This document shows, piece after piece, positions 27,196 through 36,535 of a DNA stretch of 49,208 bases (within the stretch, counting starts at the first letter, position 1; each line of letters starts with the position of its first letter). The position numbers were made by a program, and so were the translations under genes. The stretch is taken from positions 1 to 49,208 of the forward strand of contig DISE01000137.1 of assembly GCA_002421865.1 (NCBI GenBank), in the 5' to 3' direction. The notes under the pieces were generated by a model, which saw only the letters and a program-made list of their open reading frames with translations, was not told where the DNA came from and ran no database searches. The DNA comes from Castellaniella sp. UBA6218. Its GTDB lineage: Bacteria > Pseudomonadota > Gammaproteobacteria > Burkholderiales > Burkholderiaceae_B.

Positions 27196-27843
27196 ATGTC
27201 CACCCCTTCCGGTTCCGCGCCCGACGCGGATGGCGGCATCCTGCAGTATGTCGCTTCCAGCCAGTTGCCCACGCCCTGGGCCGTTTTCCGGATTCACGCC
27301 TTCGCCGAGCCCGCCACGGGCAAGGAACACGTGGCATTGACGCTGGGCGAGCCGTTCGGGGACGCGCCCGTGCTGGCGCGCATCCATTCCGAATGCCTGA
27401 CGGGCGATGCGCTGTTCAGCCAGCGCTGTGATTGCGGCGCCCAACTGGAAGCTGCCCTGCGGCGTATCGCGGAAGAAGGCAGGGGCATCGTCCTGTATCT
27501 GCGCCAGGAAGGTCGCGGCATCGGGCTGCTCAACAAGATCCGCGCCTACCAGTTGCAGGACGAGGGCGCGGACACAGTCGAGGCCAATGAGCGCCTGGGT
27601 TTCCCCGCCGACATGCGCCGCTACGATCTGTGCCGGCCCATGCTGGCGCATTTCGGCATCCGCAGCGTGCGCCTGATGACCAACAATCCGCGCAAGGAGC
27701 GTGTGCTGGCGGACCTGGGCATCACGGTCGCCGAGCGCATCCCGCTGCAGGTGAACCGCAATCCCTACAACGAACAGTACTTGCGCACCAAGGCGCGCAA
27801 GCTGGGGCACCGGTTCAAAGAGTATTTCGGCGAGGCCCCCTGA
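27196..27843 (+). CDS. ribA: GTP cyclohydrolase II
   Basis: A 215-residue zinc enzyme that opens GTP to start riboflavin synthesis. The zinc ligands are C67, C78 and C80 in HSECLTGDALFSQRCDCGAQ. Then come LRQEGRGIGLLNKIRAYQLQDEGADTVEAN (GTP site) and the C-terminal LMTNNPRKERVLADLGI. It stands alone, without the RibB domain fusion. The ATG at 27196 is 18 residues before the conserved core. No FMN riboswitch was recognised upstream. Confidence 0.96.
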   Translation: MSTPSGSAPDADGGILQYVASSQLPTPWAVFRIHAFAEPATGKEHVALTLGEPFGDAPVLARIHSECLTGDALFSQRCDCGAQLEAALRRIAEEGRGIVLYLRQEGRGIGLLNKIRAYQLQDEGADTVEANERLGFPADMRRYDLCRPMLAHFGIRSVRLMTNNPRKERVLADLGITVAERIPLQVNRNPYNEQYLRTKARKLGHRFKEYFGEAP

Positions 27844-28005
27844 AAGACCCTGCCGCATGGATGGAGCGGAGCGCGGACGCGGCGGGTCTCATGGATAATA
27901 CGCATGGTGATCAGGCATACCGACGTGTTAAAACTCAATGAGTTGCAGGTTTTTTTCAGCGAACTTCATCGTGACGACTGACCTACATCCACTCCCGCCC
28001 GTGTG

Positions 28006-30165
28006 ATGTTCACCCTGCTCAAATCCGACATCCCTTTTCATGTCCAGGAACCCGGTCCTGACGCTGCCGCATTGCTACCGTCCGAACACGCCGACCGCTC
28101 TCATATCCTGGCCCTGATCAGGCTGGGAGACTATTCCCAGGACGCCTTCCTGGCGACTGACACGTACGGCGTCATCGTCTACATGAACCGCAGCGCCGAG
28201 CGCCTGTTCGGTTACCGCAAGGGCACGGCCATCGGCCTGGACATCGAGACCCTGCTGCCCGACGCCAGTGAAATCAATCTGCGGCTGCGCCAGCCCGGCA
28301 CGCGCAATACCCTGCCGTGGCGCGGCCAGGGACTGGACCGTCAGCGCCAGCCCCTGTTGCTGTCGGGCGCCGTCACGCACATCCCCGCGCCCACCGGTCA
28401 CAGCCACCTGTACGTGATGCGCCCGCGCCGGTCGGACCTGCCCGATTCGGACCGCCAGGCCGAGCTGGCCTCCCTGGTCTACCGCAGCACCAGCGAGGGC
28501 ATGCTGGTGCTCGATCCCAAGGGCTTCATCCTGGACGTCAACCCGGCGTTCGTGAAACTGCGGGGGCGCCCCGAATCCGAGGTCATCGGCCGGCACGTCC
28601 GCTGCCTGAATTCCCCCTGCCATGACCGCGAGTTCTACCGGACCATGTGGCGCGCGGTGATGGAGACCGGCAGCTGGCAGGGCGAGCACTGGGGACAGCA
28701 CGCCAACGGCGAGCTCTATCCGGAATGGCTCAGCATCAACACATCCTACGGCGCCGACGACGAGGTTCACCGCCGGGTGATGATCTTCTCCAACATCGCC
28801 GAGATCAAGCAGGCCGAGGCCATCATCTGGAAGCAGGCGAACTTCGACCGCCTGACCGATCTGCCCAACAGGCAGATGTTCCACGACCGTCTGGAACAGA
28901 GCATCCGCAAGTCCCGGCGCACTGGCGGGCGCACCGGGCTGCTGTTCCTGGACCTGGACCGCTTCAAGGAAATCAACGACACCCTGGGCCACGCCATGGG
29001 AGACGAACTGCTGAAGGAAGCCGCCCGGCGGCTGAGCGGTTGCGTGCGCCAGAGCGATACCGTGGCCCGGCTGGGCGGCGACGAATTCACGGTCCTGCTG
29101 GACGACATCCGCGAGCCGCGGGACGTCGAGCGCCTGACACGCAACATCCTGCGCCGGCTGGCCGAGCCTTTCCGTCTGGGCGTCGAGACCGTCTTCATCT
29201 CCACCAGCATCGGCATCACGTTCTACCCGGATGACGCCGCCGACGCGGAAGCCCTGCTGAACAACGCCGACCAGGCCATGTACGCGGCCAAGGCCGAAGG
29301 CCGCAACCGCAGTTGCTATTTCACGCTGTCGATGCAGGAACAGGCCCAGACCCGCATGCGGCTGGTCAACGATCTGCACCTGGCGCTGGACCAGAGCCAG
29401 TTCTCTCTGGATTTCCAGCCCATCGTCGATCTGGCCACAGGCCGCATCGCCAAGGCCGAGACCCTGCTGCGCTGGCATCATCCGGTGCGGGGACTGGTGT
29501 CGCCCAATGAATTCATCCCTCTGGCCGAGGAGACCGGCATCATCCGCTCCATCGGCGACTGGGTCTTCTGCGAGGCCACCCGTCAGGTCGCCGAATGGCG
29601 CCGCCTGTACGGCCTGGACATGCAGGTCAGCGTCAACATCTCCCCGGCCCAGTTGCGCCACGAGGGGCTGGATCACGTGTTCTGGCGCAGCCACCTCGAT
29701 ACGCTGGGCCTGTCGCCGCGCCAGGTCATCGTCGAGATCACCGAGGGGCTGCTGATCGATTCCGGAGACGAGCGCGTCCAGCGCCAGCTCGATGCGTTCC
29801 GCGATGTCGGGATGCAGGTCGCGCTCGACGACTTCGGGACCGGCTATTCCTCGCTGTCCTATCTGCGCAAATTCAACATTGATTTTCTGAAGATTGATCA
29901 ATCCTTCGTGGCCAACCTCAGCCCGGATGGCCCCGACCTGGCCCTTTGCGAGGCGGTCATCCTGCTGGCCCACAAGCTGGGTCTGCGCGTGGTGGCCGAG
30001 GGCATTGAATCGCGCGAACAGTACGAGCTGCTGGCCGCCGCGGGCTGCGATTACGGGCAGGGCTATCTGTTCGCCCGGCCACTGGCGCCCATCGATTTCG
30101 AGCCGCTGCTGGCCAACGGAACGGACTTGCGGCCAGGCGGGCGCTCCGCCCTGGCCGCCTCCTAA
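28006..30165 (+). CDS. PAS-PAS-GGDEF-EAL cyclic-di-GMP signalling protein
   Basis: A protein of about 719 residues (a GTG lies one codon earlier). The first PAS is about 40-140 (AFLATDTYGVIVYMNRSAERLFGY). The second is about 155-280 (STSEGMLVLDPKGFILDVNPAF). The GGDEF domain has intact RLGGDEF at 357-361. In the EAL domain the motif reads ETLLRW at 485 in place of EALLRW, with DDFGTGYSS at about 608 and VVAEGIES near the end. No transmembrane segment or signal peptide is seen, so it is cytosolic. It should be able to make and/or break c-di-GMP under control of PAS ligands that cannot be named. Its stop codon overlaps that of the convergent gene. Confidence 0.93.
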   Translation: MFTLLKSDIPFHVQEPGPDAAALLPSEHADRSHILALIRLGDYSQDAFLATDTYGVIVYMNRSAERLFGYRKGTAIGLDIETLLPDASEINLRLRQPGTRNTLPWRGQGLDRQRQPLLLSGAVTHIPAPTGHSHLYVMRPRRSDLPDSDRQAELASLVYRSTSEGMLVLDPKGFILDVNPAFVKLRGRPESEVIGRHVRCLNSPCHDREFYRTMWRAVMETGSWQGEHWGQHANGELYPEWLSINTSYGADDEVHRRVMIFSNIAEIKQAEAIIWKQANFDRLTDLPNRQMFHDRLEQSIRKSRRTGGRTGLLFLDLDRFKEINDTLGHAMGDELLKEAARRLSGCVRQSDTVARLGGDEFTVLLDDIREPRDVERLTRNILRRLAEPFRLGVETVFISTSIGITFYPDDAADAEALLNNADQAMYAAKAEGRNRSCYFTLSMQEQAQTRMRLVNDLHLALDQSQFSLDFQPIVDLATGRIAKAETLLRWHHPVRGLVSPNEFIPLAEETGIIRSIGDWVFCEATRQVAEWRRLYGLDMQVSVNISPAQLRHEGLDHVFWRSHLDTLGLSPRQVIVEITEGLLIDSGDERVQRQLDAFRDVGMQVALDDFGTGYSSLSYLRKFNIDFLKIDQSFVANLSPDGPDLALCEAVILLAHKLGLRVVAEGIESREQYELLAAAGCDYGQGYLFARPLAPIDFEPLLANGTDLRPGGRSALAAS

Positions 30166-31742
30166 TCGCCCCTCAGGCAAGCGGGCGTGGCGGGCAGCAC
30201 GGCCCAGTGCAGATCGATCACCGGTCCCCGGGGGCCGGACCAGCGCACCTCGTCCACCCCCTTCCATGGCGCCGCGTCATACAGGGCTCGCACGGCGGGC
30301 ACCGGCGCGGCGCGTCCGCGTTCGCTGTAGGCGACCAGCGCGCCGCAGCGCAGTGCCGTTCCCGGCGCGAACCAGGGGGATTGCTCGTCGCTGGCGTCGA
30401 TCCAGACCCGGGTTTCGGGGCCCACGTGCACGGCGATGTTGCCGCCCATCCAGGTGTTCGAGACCACGACGCGCAGGGGCCTGCCCGGTTGATGCTCCCG
30501 CCAGTGCCGCAGCGCGTGCGCCGCCAGTTCGGGCCCGGGGTAGGTGGAACGTGCGGCATGCCCCGTCCATTGGGCGATCGGCCCCCGGGCGACGGCGTAG
30601 CCGACGGCCATCAGGGCATGCAGTGCCGCCGCCAGGATCAGGATGCGCCGCAATTGCACCGCCTCGGGGCCGCGCAGCCAGCCCAGGCCGTAAAAGCCGA
30701 ACAGCACGAAGAAGGTGCTGGCCCAGGAAGCCTCCAGTCGCGAGCCCAACGCCAGCGAGACGAGCACCGTGCTGAGAAAAGGCGCCAGGCCGACCCACAG
30801 CAGGAAACGCCGGTCCTCGGCGTCCAGGTCGGACCAGTAGCGCGGGGCGGCGGCCGCGCCCTCGAAGCGCTCGTCGTTGGCCGCATGGCCCGGGGCCCGG
30901 TCGCCCCGGCGCCTGCGCCACAAGGTCCAGGCGGCCAGCGCCAGCGCCATGGGCGCCAGGCGGCCGGCCTGGTCCAGGGTGAAGTCCAGCAGATCCTTCA
31001 GGGCGGCCAGCCGGCCGCCCGCCTGCAACGAGGCGTCTGCGTAGTGCAAAGGCTCGAAATGATGCTGGTCCAGCCACCACAGATGCGGGCTGAGCACGAG
31101 GAGGAACGTCGCGGTGGCGACGGCGATGCCGCGCCAGACGTCGGGGCGCCGCAGGGCGCCGCTGCGCAGCGCATACAGGAAGAAAGCGGCGAACTGGATC
31201 AAGGCGCTGTACTTCGTCAGCATCGCCAGGCCACCGACCGCGCCCAGCAGCGCCCAGTCGCGCGTCCTTGCGCCGCGGATGGCCCGGTGGAACAGCCAGA
31301 TCGAAGCGGTGATCGACCAGAGCTGCGCCGTGTTGTGGTTGTAGATCGTGCCGCGCAACGAGAAATAGGCGGTCACCGAGACCAGCAGGGTGGCGATCAG
31401 CGCCCGGTGGGGCGTGGTGAGGTCGCGGCCCAGTTTCCACACGAACCACAGTCCCAGCGCCGAAAAGACCTGCCCCATCAGGAAAGGCAGCCACACCGGG
31501 CGGCCCAGCAGTTCCGTGGCCAGGTGCATGAACCAGGAAGGCAGGGGCGGATGCTTGACATAGCCCAGTTCCAGACTGGCCGCCCAGACGAGTTCTTCCA
31601 TGCCGTCCAGGTCGGGGGCCGAGTGGCTGAGGGCGCACAGCGTCGTCCAGAGCACGACCATGCCCAGCAGGCAGAGCAGCACCAGGGCGGTGCCCGGCGG
31701 ACGGGCGAGCAGGGGGATCTTCGGGGGGGCGGCCGGCAGCAT
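30162..31742 (-). CDS. Membrane glycosyltransferase, ArnT/GT-C-like
   Basis: A 526-residue polytopic protein. The ATG at 31742 (MLPAAPPKIPLLARPPG) is preferred; an extension to 31877 would add 45 residues rich in arginine and serine without family character. The first periplasmic loop, SAPDLDGMEELVWAASLELGYVKHPPLPSWFMHL, carries acidic residues and the KHPPL motif of undecaprenyl-phosphate sugar transferases. About ten helices follow, with a soluble C-terminus of about 90 residues. The acceptor is unknown. It is divergent from lipA and convergent with the c-di-GMP gene, overlapping its stop codon. Confidence 0.82.
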   Translation of the reverse strand: MLPAAPPKIPLLARPPGTALVLLCLLGMVVLWTTLCALSHSAPDLDGMEELVWAASLELGYVKHPPLPSWFMHLATELLGRPVWLPFLMGQVFSALGLWFVWKLGRDLTTPHRALIATLLVSVTAYFSLRGTIYNHNTAQLWSITASIWLFHRAIRGARTRDWALLGAVGGLAMLTKYSALIQFAAFFLYALRSGALRRPDVWRGIAVATATFLLVLSPHLWWLDQHHFEPLHYADASLQAGGRLAALKDLLDFTLDQAGRLAPMALALAAWTLWRRRRGDRAPGHAANDERFEGAAAAPRYWSDLDAEDRRFLLWVGLAPFLSTVLVSLALGSRLEASWASTFFVLFGFYGLGWLRGPEAVQLRRILILAAALHALMAVGYAVARGPIAQWTGHAARSTYPGPELAAHALRHWREHQPGRPLRVVVSNTWMGGNIAVHVGPETRVWIDASDEQSPWFAPGTALRCGALVAYSERGRAAPVPAVRALYDAAPWKGVDEVRWSGPRGPVIDLHWAVLPATPACLRGD

Positions 31743-31933
31743 GGCGGGGAGTATACCGGGCCGGACAGTGGGGCGAAACAGTCGGGAACGGCTCGAAACG
31801 TACCGGAATGGCGACCATGGCCGCACTGCGGGGTCGGACGAAGCGGCCGGCGCGGAGGCGCATGGTACTATCCGCACAGGCGTCCGCCGGGGGTGACGGG
31901 CGTCCGATTCCGAATATTTCCCGCAGGTTTTCC

Positions 31934-32920
31934 ATGACGACCGAAGTCCCCATCATCCGCGCCCGCTCGGGGTCCAAATTCATCAGTCCTCAAGGCACCA
32001 AGGCCGTCAAGGACGGCATGCGGCCCAGCGAGCTGACCGAAATCCCCGATTCCGCGCCCAAACCGTCCTGGCTGCGGGTGCGCATCCCGTCGGGCGAGCG
32101 CTACCAGGAAGTCCGCGAGATCGTCGAGACGCACAAGCTGAACACGGTCTGCGCCGAATCCAAGTGTCCCAACATCGCCGAATGCTGGGGACGGGGCACG
32201 GCGACCCTGATGTTGATGGGCTCGGTCTGCACGCGGGCCTGCAAGTTCTGCGCCGTCAGCACCGGCAATCCCCATGGCTGGCTGGACCACAACGAGCCGG
32301 CCAGCGTCGCCGACGCGGTGGCGCTGATGCAGTTGAAATACGTGGTGCTCACCTCGGTCGACCGGGACGACCTGATCGACGGCGGGGCGGGCCATTACGC
32401 CGCCTGTATCCGCGCCATCCACGAGCGTTCGCCGCAGACGGCGGTCGAGGCCCTGACGCCCGATTTCCAGGGCAACCATGGCTGCGTGGAAAAGATCCTG
32501 GACGCCGGCCTGACCACTTTCGCCCAGAACGTCGAAACCGTCGAGCGCCTGACGCACGTGGTGCGCGATGTCCGGGCCGGGTACCGCCAGACGCTGGATG
32601 TGCTGGCCCACGCCAAGACCTACGCTCCCCAGACCCTCACCAAGACCAGCATCATGCTGGGCCTGGGCGAGACCGACGAGGAAATCGAGCAGGCGATGGA
32701 CGACATCCGCGCCGCCAACGTCGACATACTGACCTTCGGCCAGTACATGCGGCCCACGGCCAACCACCTGCCGGTGCGCCGCTTCGTCACGCCCGAGCAA
32801 TTCCGCGCCTACCGCGACCTGGGCCTGTCCAAGGGCTTCCGCGAGGTCGTCTCCGGCGCACTGGTGCGATCCAGCTACCGCGCCGAACAAGTGCTGGAAA
32901 AGGACAACGTCGGGCTCTGA
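31934..32920 (+). CDS. lipA: Lipoyl synthase
   Basis: A 328-residue radical-SAM enzyme that inserts two sulfurs into octanoyl groups on lipoyl domains. The auxiliary cluster cysteines are C73, C78 and C84 (CAESKCPNIAEC) and the radical-SAM cysteines are C99, C103 and C106 (CTRACKFC). The ATG at 31934 gives family length; the frame is open upstream but that part is not conserved-looking. lipB, usually next door, is absent. The pirin gene begins 1 bp after its stop. Confidence 0.97.
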   Translation: MTTEVPIIRARSGSKFISPQGTKAVKDGMRPSELTEIPDSAPKPSWLRVRIPSGERYQEVREIVETHKLNTVCAESKCPNIAECWGRGTATLMLMGSVCTRACKFCAVSTGNPHGWLDHNEPASVADAVALMQLKYVVLTSVDRDDLIDGGAGHYAACIRAIHERSPQTAVEALTPDFQGNHGCVEKILDAGLTTFAQNVETVERLTHVVRDVRAGYRQTLDVLAHAKTYAPQTLTKTSIMLGLGETDEEIEQAMDDIRAANVDILTFGQYMRPTANHLPVRRFVTPEQFRAYRDLGLSKGFREVVSGALVRSSYRAEQVLEKDNVGL

Positions 32921-32921
32921 C

Positions 32922-33785
32922 ATGTCCCGCCGAGCCGTCACCCGGATCCTTCCCGCCCAGCCCACCCAGGACGGCGCGGGCGTGCGGTTGCTGCGCGCCC
33001 TGGGGCAGCAGCGGCAGCACCGCATGGATCCCTTCCTGATGCTGGACGCGTTTTCCTCCGACAATCCGGATGACTATATCGCGGGTTTCCCGCCGCATCC
33101 GCATCGCGGCTTCGAGACCGTGACCTATATCGTCGATGGCCACATGCGCCACCGCGACCATCTGGGCAACGAAGGCGACCTGAAGGCCGGGGGCGTGCAA
33201 TGGATGACCGCCGGGCGCGGCATCGTCCACGAGGAAATGCCCCAGCAGGAAAACGGCTTGCTGCGCGGTTTCCAGATCTGGCTGAACCTGCCGGCCGCTG
33301 ACAAGATGCAGCCCGCGCGCTATCGCGACATTCCGGCCGAAGCGCTCGCGACGGCCGAATTGCCCGAAGGCGGCTTCATCAAGCTGATCGCCGGCATCAT
33401 CCCCTGGGCGACCTGCCCGCTGCGGGGACCGGGCCAGGCGAATCCCGCCACCCAGCCTCTGATCGCCGACATCCGCGTCATGGCGGGACAGCCCGTGGAC
33501 ATCCCGGTCCCGGCGACCCATCAGGTTCTGCTGTATGTGTTCGAAGGACGGCTGGATGCCGGTGAACGTGCGGTCGAACCGGGGCATACCGTCTGGTTCG
33601 GCACGCAGGGCGACACCCTGCATATTGCCGCAGCGCCAGAAGGCGCCGATGGGGTGCGGGTGTTGTTGCTGGCCGGCAAGCCGCTGAACGAGCCCGTCGT
33701 CCAGTACGGCCCCTTCGTCATGAACACCCCCGAGGAAATCGAGCAGGCCCTGCGCGATTATCGGGACGGTGTGCTGACGCAGTAA
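32922..33785 (+). CDS. Pirin family cupin protein
   Basis: A 287-residue bicupin. The N-terminal cupin has the metal-binding pattern FPPHPHRGFETVTYIVDGHMRHRDHLGNEGDLKAGGVQWMTAGRGIVHEE, with two histidines at HPH, a third in HRD, and a final glutamate in HEE. The C-terminal pirin domain follows. Some bacterial pirins act as quercetin dioxygenases or redox-linked regulators; which applies here is unknown. It starts 1 bp after lipA and is probably cotranscribed. Confidence 0.92.
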   Translation: MSRRAVTRILPAQPTQDGAGVRLLRALGQQRQHRMDPFLMLDAFSSDNPDDYIAGFPPHPHRGFETVTYIVDGHMRHRDHLGNEGDLKAGGVQWMTAGRGIVHEEMPQQENGLLRGFQIWLNLPAADKMQPARYRDIPAEALATAELPEGGFIKLIAGIIPWATCPLRGPGQANPATQPLIADIRVMAGQPVDIPVPATHQVLLYVFEGRLDAGERAVEPGHTVWFGTQGDTLHIAAAPEGADGVRVLLLAGKPLNEPVVQYGPFVMNTPEEIEQALRDYRDGVLTQ

Positions 33786-33852
33786 GACGCCAGTCGCCGG
33801 ACGGACTGCGGCCCGTGCCGGCGGCCTGGGCCGCCGTCGGGGCGGCCTGAGC

Positions 33853-34179
33853 TCAGTCGTCCCAGCCGCGGCCGCGATGGCCACGGTCGTGCTTCCAGTT
33901 TTCCTTCCAGTATCTGCGCTGGTGACGGTCGTAATGGCCGCGATCCTCCCAGCCCGCACGGTAGCCTGGGCCGGGGCCGGGCACGTAGACGGGCTCGGGC
34001 ACCACGATCACGCGCGGGCGGTGGTAATGGCGCGGCGGCGGCGGATAATAGGCCGGACCACCCCAGATGAAGCCGGGGATGCCGATGGAAATGCCGACGT
34101 CCACGTCACCCGCGTGGGCGGCCGGTCCCGCCATCAGCGCGCCTGCGAACAGGGCCACCACAGCGATGCTTTTTTTCAT
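33853..34179 (-). CDS. Small secreted Pro/His/Arg-rich protein of unknown function
   Basis: A 108-residue protein. The ATG at 34179 gives a clean signal peptide, MKKSIAVVALFAGALMAGPAAHAG, cut after AHA. The mature part has a glycine-rich hydrophobic stretch (VDVGISIGIPGFIWGG), a proline-tyrosine segment with PEPVYVPGPGPG, and a basic C-terminus full of His, Arg and Asp ending HRGRGWDD. Similar low-complexity periplasmic proteins are common in Burkholderiales; none has a function I can cite. The frame continues 55 codons upstream, but that part lacks signal-peptide character. Confidence 0.75.
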   Translation of the reverse strand: MKKSIAVVALFAGALMAGPAAHAGDVDVGISIGIPGFIWGGPAYYPPPPRHYHRPRVIVVPEPVYVPGPGPGYRAGWEDRGHYDRHQRRYWKENWKHDRGHRGRGWDD

Positions 34180-34449
34180 CGCCGGGCCGCCCCAAGATGA
34201 AAAGCGTCCTTTCGGAAGGCGGGAAGCCGAAGGCACAGCGTGGGGACTCTTGTTTTTCATGGGCTTGTCCTGCGGATCGAGAGGACCCCATTGTGTCCTG
34301 TCCGGACCACCGGAGTGTGAATACCGGGAGGACAGTCGCTTCAAAAGGCTACCGGCGCGCGGTTTTCCGGGCGTGTCGGGAACAACTTTTCACGTTTGTT
34401 GCGGAAACGGCGACGGAACGCGGACCGTGGCCCGGCGTTCCGGTGCGGT

Positions 34450-35121
34450 TCAGGCCGTGTGAGCGGCGAAGAACGCCAGCGTCCGTTCCCAGGCCAGCGC
34501 CGCCGAAGCCGGGTGGTGGGCCGCCGTGCCTTCACGCCCGAACGCGTGGCCGGCTTCCGGATAGACGTGAACCGGCAGACCGGGCTGCGCCGCCTGGATG
34601 GCGTGTACGTCCGACAGCGGGATCGAGCCGTCCTTGCCGCCGAAGTGCATCTGCACGGGAATCCGGGGCGTGTCGTGGGCGTGGCGCGCGATGCCCCCGC
34701 CGTACCAGCAGGACGCGGCCGCGAAGGTGTCGCTCAGGCAGGCGGCGCGCCAGGACAGGTAGCCGCCCCAACAATAGCCCGTCACCAGGCGCGCGGCCTG
34801 GCCCTTCAGCGCGGCGGCGGCCGCCTCGATGTCCAGCAGGGCGTCCTCATCGCGGATCGTCTTGCGCAAGGCCAGGCCGCGGTCCCTGCCCGCCTCGTCG
34901 TAGCCGAGTTGCAGGCCGCTTCCGCCGTCCGCCGCCCGATCGAACAAGGATGGGCAGATCGCCCGGTATCCCTGCGCCGCGAAACGATCGGCCATCTGGC
35001 GGATGTGACCATTGATGCCGAAGATTTCCGGCAGCACGACGACGCCCGTGCGGGCGTTCTCGGGTCCGCACAGGTAGGTGGTGAAGGCGTGGCCATCGGC
35101 GGCCGTGAGGGTGATGTCCAT
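34450..35121 (-). CDS. Dienelactone hydrolase family protein
   Basis: A 223-residue alpha/beta hydrolase. The triad is C117 (GYCWGG nucleophile elbow), D164 (GGKDGSIP) and H192 (PEAGHAF), the cysteine-type arrangement of carboxymethylenebutenolidase-like enzymes. The ATG at 35121 gives the usual length. It may act on lactones from aromatic degradation, but no other catabolic gene is nearby, so the substrate is open. The mtfA gene lies 34 bp upstream in the same direction. Confidence 0.9.
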   Translation of the reverse strand: MDITLTAADGHAFTTYLCGPENARTGVVVLPEIFGINGHIRQMADRFAAQGYRAICPSLFDRAADGGSGLQLGYDEAGRDRGLALRKTIRDEDALLDIEAAAAALKGQAARLVTGYCWGGYLSWRAACLSDTFAAASCWYGGGIARHAHDTPRIPVQMHFGGKDGSIPLSDVHAIQAAQPGLPVHVYPEAGHAFGREGTAAHHPASAALAWERTLAFFAAHTA

Positions 35122-35155
35122 GGTCGGGTTCCTTTGATTGAGTGGGCGGCCCGCG

Positions 35156-36022
35156 TCAGGGGCGGACGGGGCGCGGCACGCCGGCGTCTTCCAGTCGGCG
35201 CAGGGGATCCTGCCGATAATACCGCGCCAGCAAGCGGTACCAGTCGGGCCAGGCCGCCGCCATCGCCCAAGGATCGATGAAGAAACTCTCCGAACTGACG
35301 GCGAAGAATTCAGCCGGGTCCTGCGCGGCATAGGGATCCAGCGGCAGTTCCGCGTACCATCCGGCGGCCTCGTCGGATTCCGGGTCCACGTCGGGCGGGA
35401 TGAGCGCCTCCACCTCGTCGAGCCAGGCGTTGAAATCGTCGAAGGTCCGGTCCAGCACCTCGCGCCAATGGCGCGGATCCAGGTCCCGGTGCGCGCGCAG
35501 CCCCGGCATGCCGTCTGCGTCGCCGTCGCGCTGGTCGAGCTTGTGGGCGAATTCGTGGATCACCACATTCGCCTGTGTGTCCGTCCCGGCGCGGGCGTCT
35601 TCCCAGGACAGGATCACCGGACCGCCTTCCCAGGATTCGCCTGACGTTTCCTGCTCGTACTCGTGGACCACGCCGGCCTCGTCGGTCTCGGCGCGCCGCA
35701 CCAGGAAGCCGCCCGGGTAGACGACGATCTGCGTCCAGCCCCGGTACAGCGAAGTGTCCAGCCCCAGCACCGGCAGGGCGGCCTGGATCGCGATCGAGCG
35801 GCGCATGTCCGGCGTCACCCGCAAGCCGTGAGCGCCGTGGAAGGCCTTGTTCGCCAGAATCCAGGCCGTATGTCGGCGCAGTGTCTCGGTTTCCCGCGCG
35901 TCCAGGCCGGCCAGGAATGCGTGCCGCGCCAGCAGAGGAGGCCAGACGCGCGCGTCCAGGGAGTCCAGGGCCTGCTCGAATGCGCGGTCCCGGGCGGTGC
36001 GCCCCGTCAGCCAGCGCAGCAT
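35156..36022 (-). CDS. mtfA: MtfA-type zinc peptidase (M90)
   Basis: A 288-residue cytosolic protein with the zinc-peptidase motif HEFAHKLDQRDG (HEFAH at 156-160). Downstream come YAAQDPAEFFAVSSESFF, holding the third ligand glutamate, and a C-terminal WYRLLARYYRQDP typical of MtfA. In E. coli MtfA binds and inactivates the glucose-pathway repressor Mlc (DgsA); no Mlc gene is seen here. The tmRNA gene diverges from it. Confidence 0.92.
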   Translation of the reverse strand: MLRWLTGRTARDRAFEQALDSLDARVWPPLLARHAFLAGLDARETETLRRHTAWILANKAFHGAHGLRVTPDMRRSIAIQAALPVLGLDTSLYRGWTQIVVYPGGFLVRRAETDEAGVVHEYEQETSGESWEGGPVILSWEDARAGTDTQANVVIHEFAHKLDQRDGDADGMPGLRAHRDLDPRHWREVLDRTFDDFNAWLDEVEALIPPDVDPESDEAAGWYAELPLDPYAAQDPAEFFAVSSESFFIDPWAMAAAWPDWYRLLARYYRQDPLRRLEDAGVPRPVRP

Positions 36023-36097
36023 GACGGGATCCCGGATGGAGCGGCCGGCAGGGTGGCGCGAATGTGGTATTGCATCCTCATGGCCCCCGATTGTAAT

Positions 36098-36125
36098 TTC
36101 ATTATCTGAAAAATGCCGGTATAAT
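36098..36125 (+). promoter_or_regulatory. Promoter of the tmRNA gene
   Basis: A perfect TATAAT (36120-36125) lies 11 bp before the tmRNA 5' end, with TTCATT (36098-36103) 16 bp upstream as a weak -35. The surrounding DNA is AT-rich. Confidence 0.75.
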
Positions 36126-36136
36126 AAGCATGTCCT

Positions 36137-36501
36137 GGGGCCGATTTGGCTTCGACGTGGGTCTCAAAACAGGATAGTGCATACCGAGCACCAGTACGCT
36201 CGTAAATCCACTGGAAAACTACAAACGCCAACGACGAGCGTTTCGCTCTGGCCGCTTAAGCGGTGAGCCGCTGCACCGACTTGTCCCTGGGTCGGGTGGG
36301 GTCAAACCCACAGCAGCGTCATTCACAGGGAATCGGGTTCGACCAGGTCGCTGGGTCGGATCTTAAATTAGTGCGAATCGCCAAGGAAGGGCCTGTCGTC
36401 CGGCATGATCCAAGGTTAAAACTCAAAATAGGCCGACTAAGTATGTAGAGCTACTTGCGGAGGGCTTGCGGACGGGGGTTCAATTCCCCCCGGCTCCACC
36501 A
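36137..36501 (+). ncRNA. ssrA: Transfer-messenger RNA
   Basis: A 365-nt tmRNA that rescues stalled ribosomes. The 5' end GGGGCCGATTTGGCTTCGAC and the 3' end with the T-arm GGGGGTTCAATTCCCCC and GGCTCCACCA form the tRNA-like domain, with CCA encoded. The tag reading frame at 36227-36259 is GCC AAC GAC GAG CGT TTC GCT CTG GCC GCT TAA, giving ANDERFALAA. This tag type is typical of Bordetella and related Burkholderiales. The 3' end is a common integration site for mobile elements, and an accessory block follows. Confidence 0.97.
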
Positions 36502-36535
36502 GTTTTCCACTTAAAATCAATAATTTGAAATTCAG

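Noticed and set aside
27932..27956. AACTCAATGAGTT palindrome and T-run after ribA as a terminator
   Set aside because: The T-run is separated from the short, AT-rich stem by five bases, so it would be weak; not listed as a feature.
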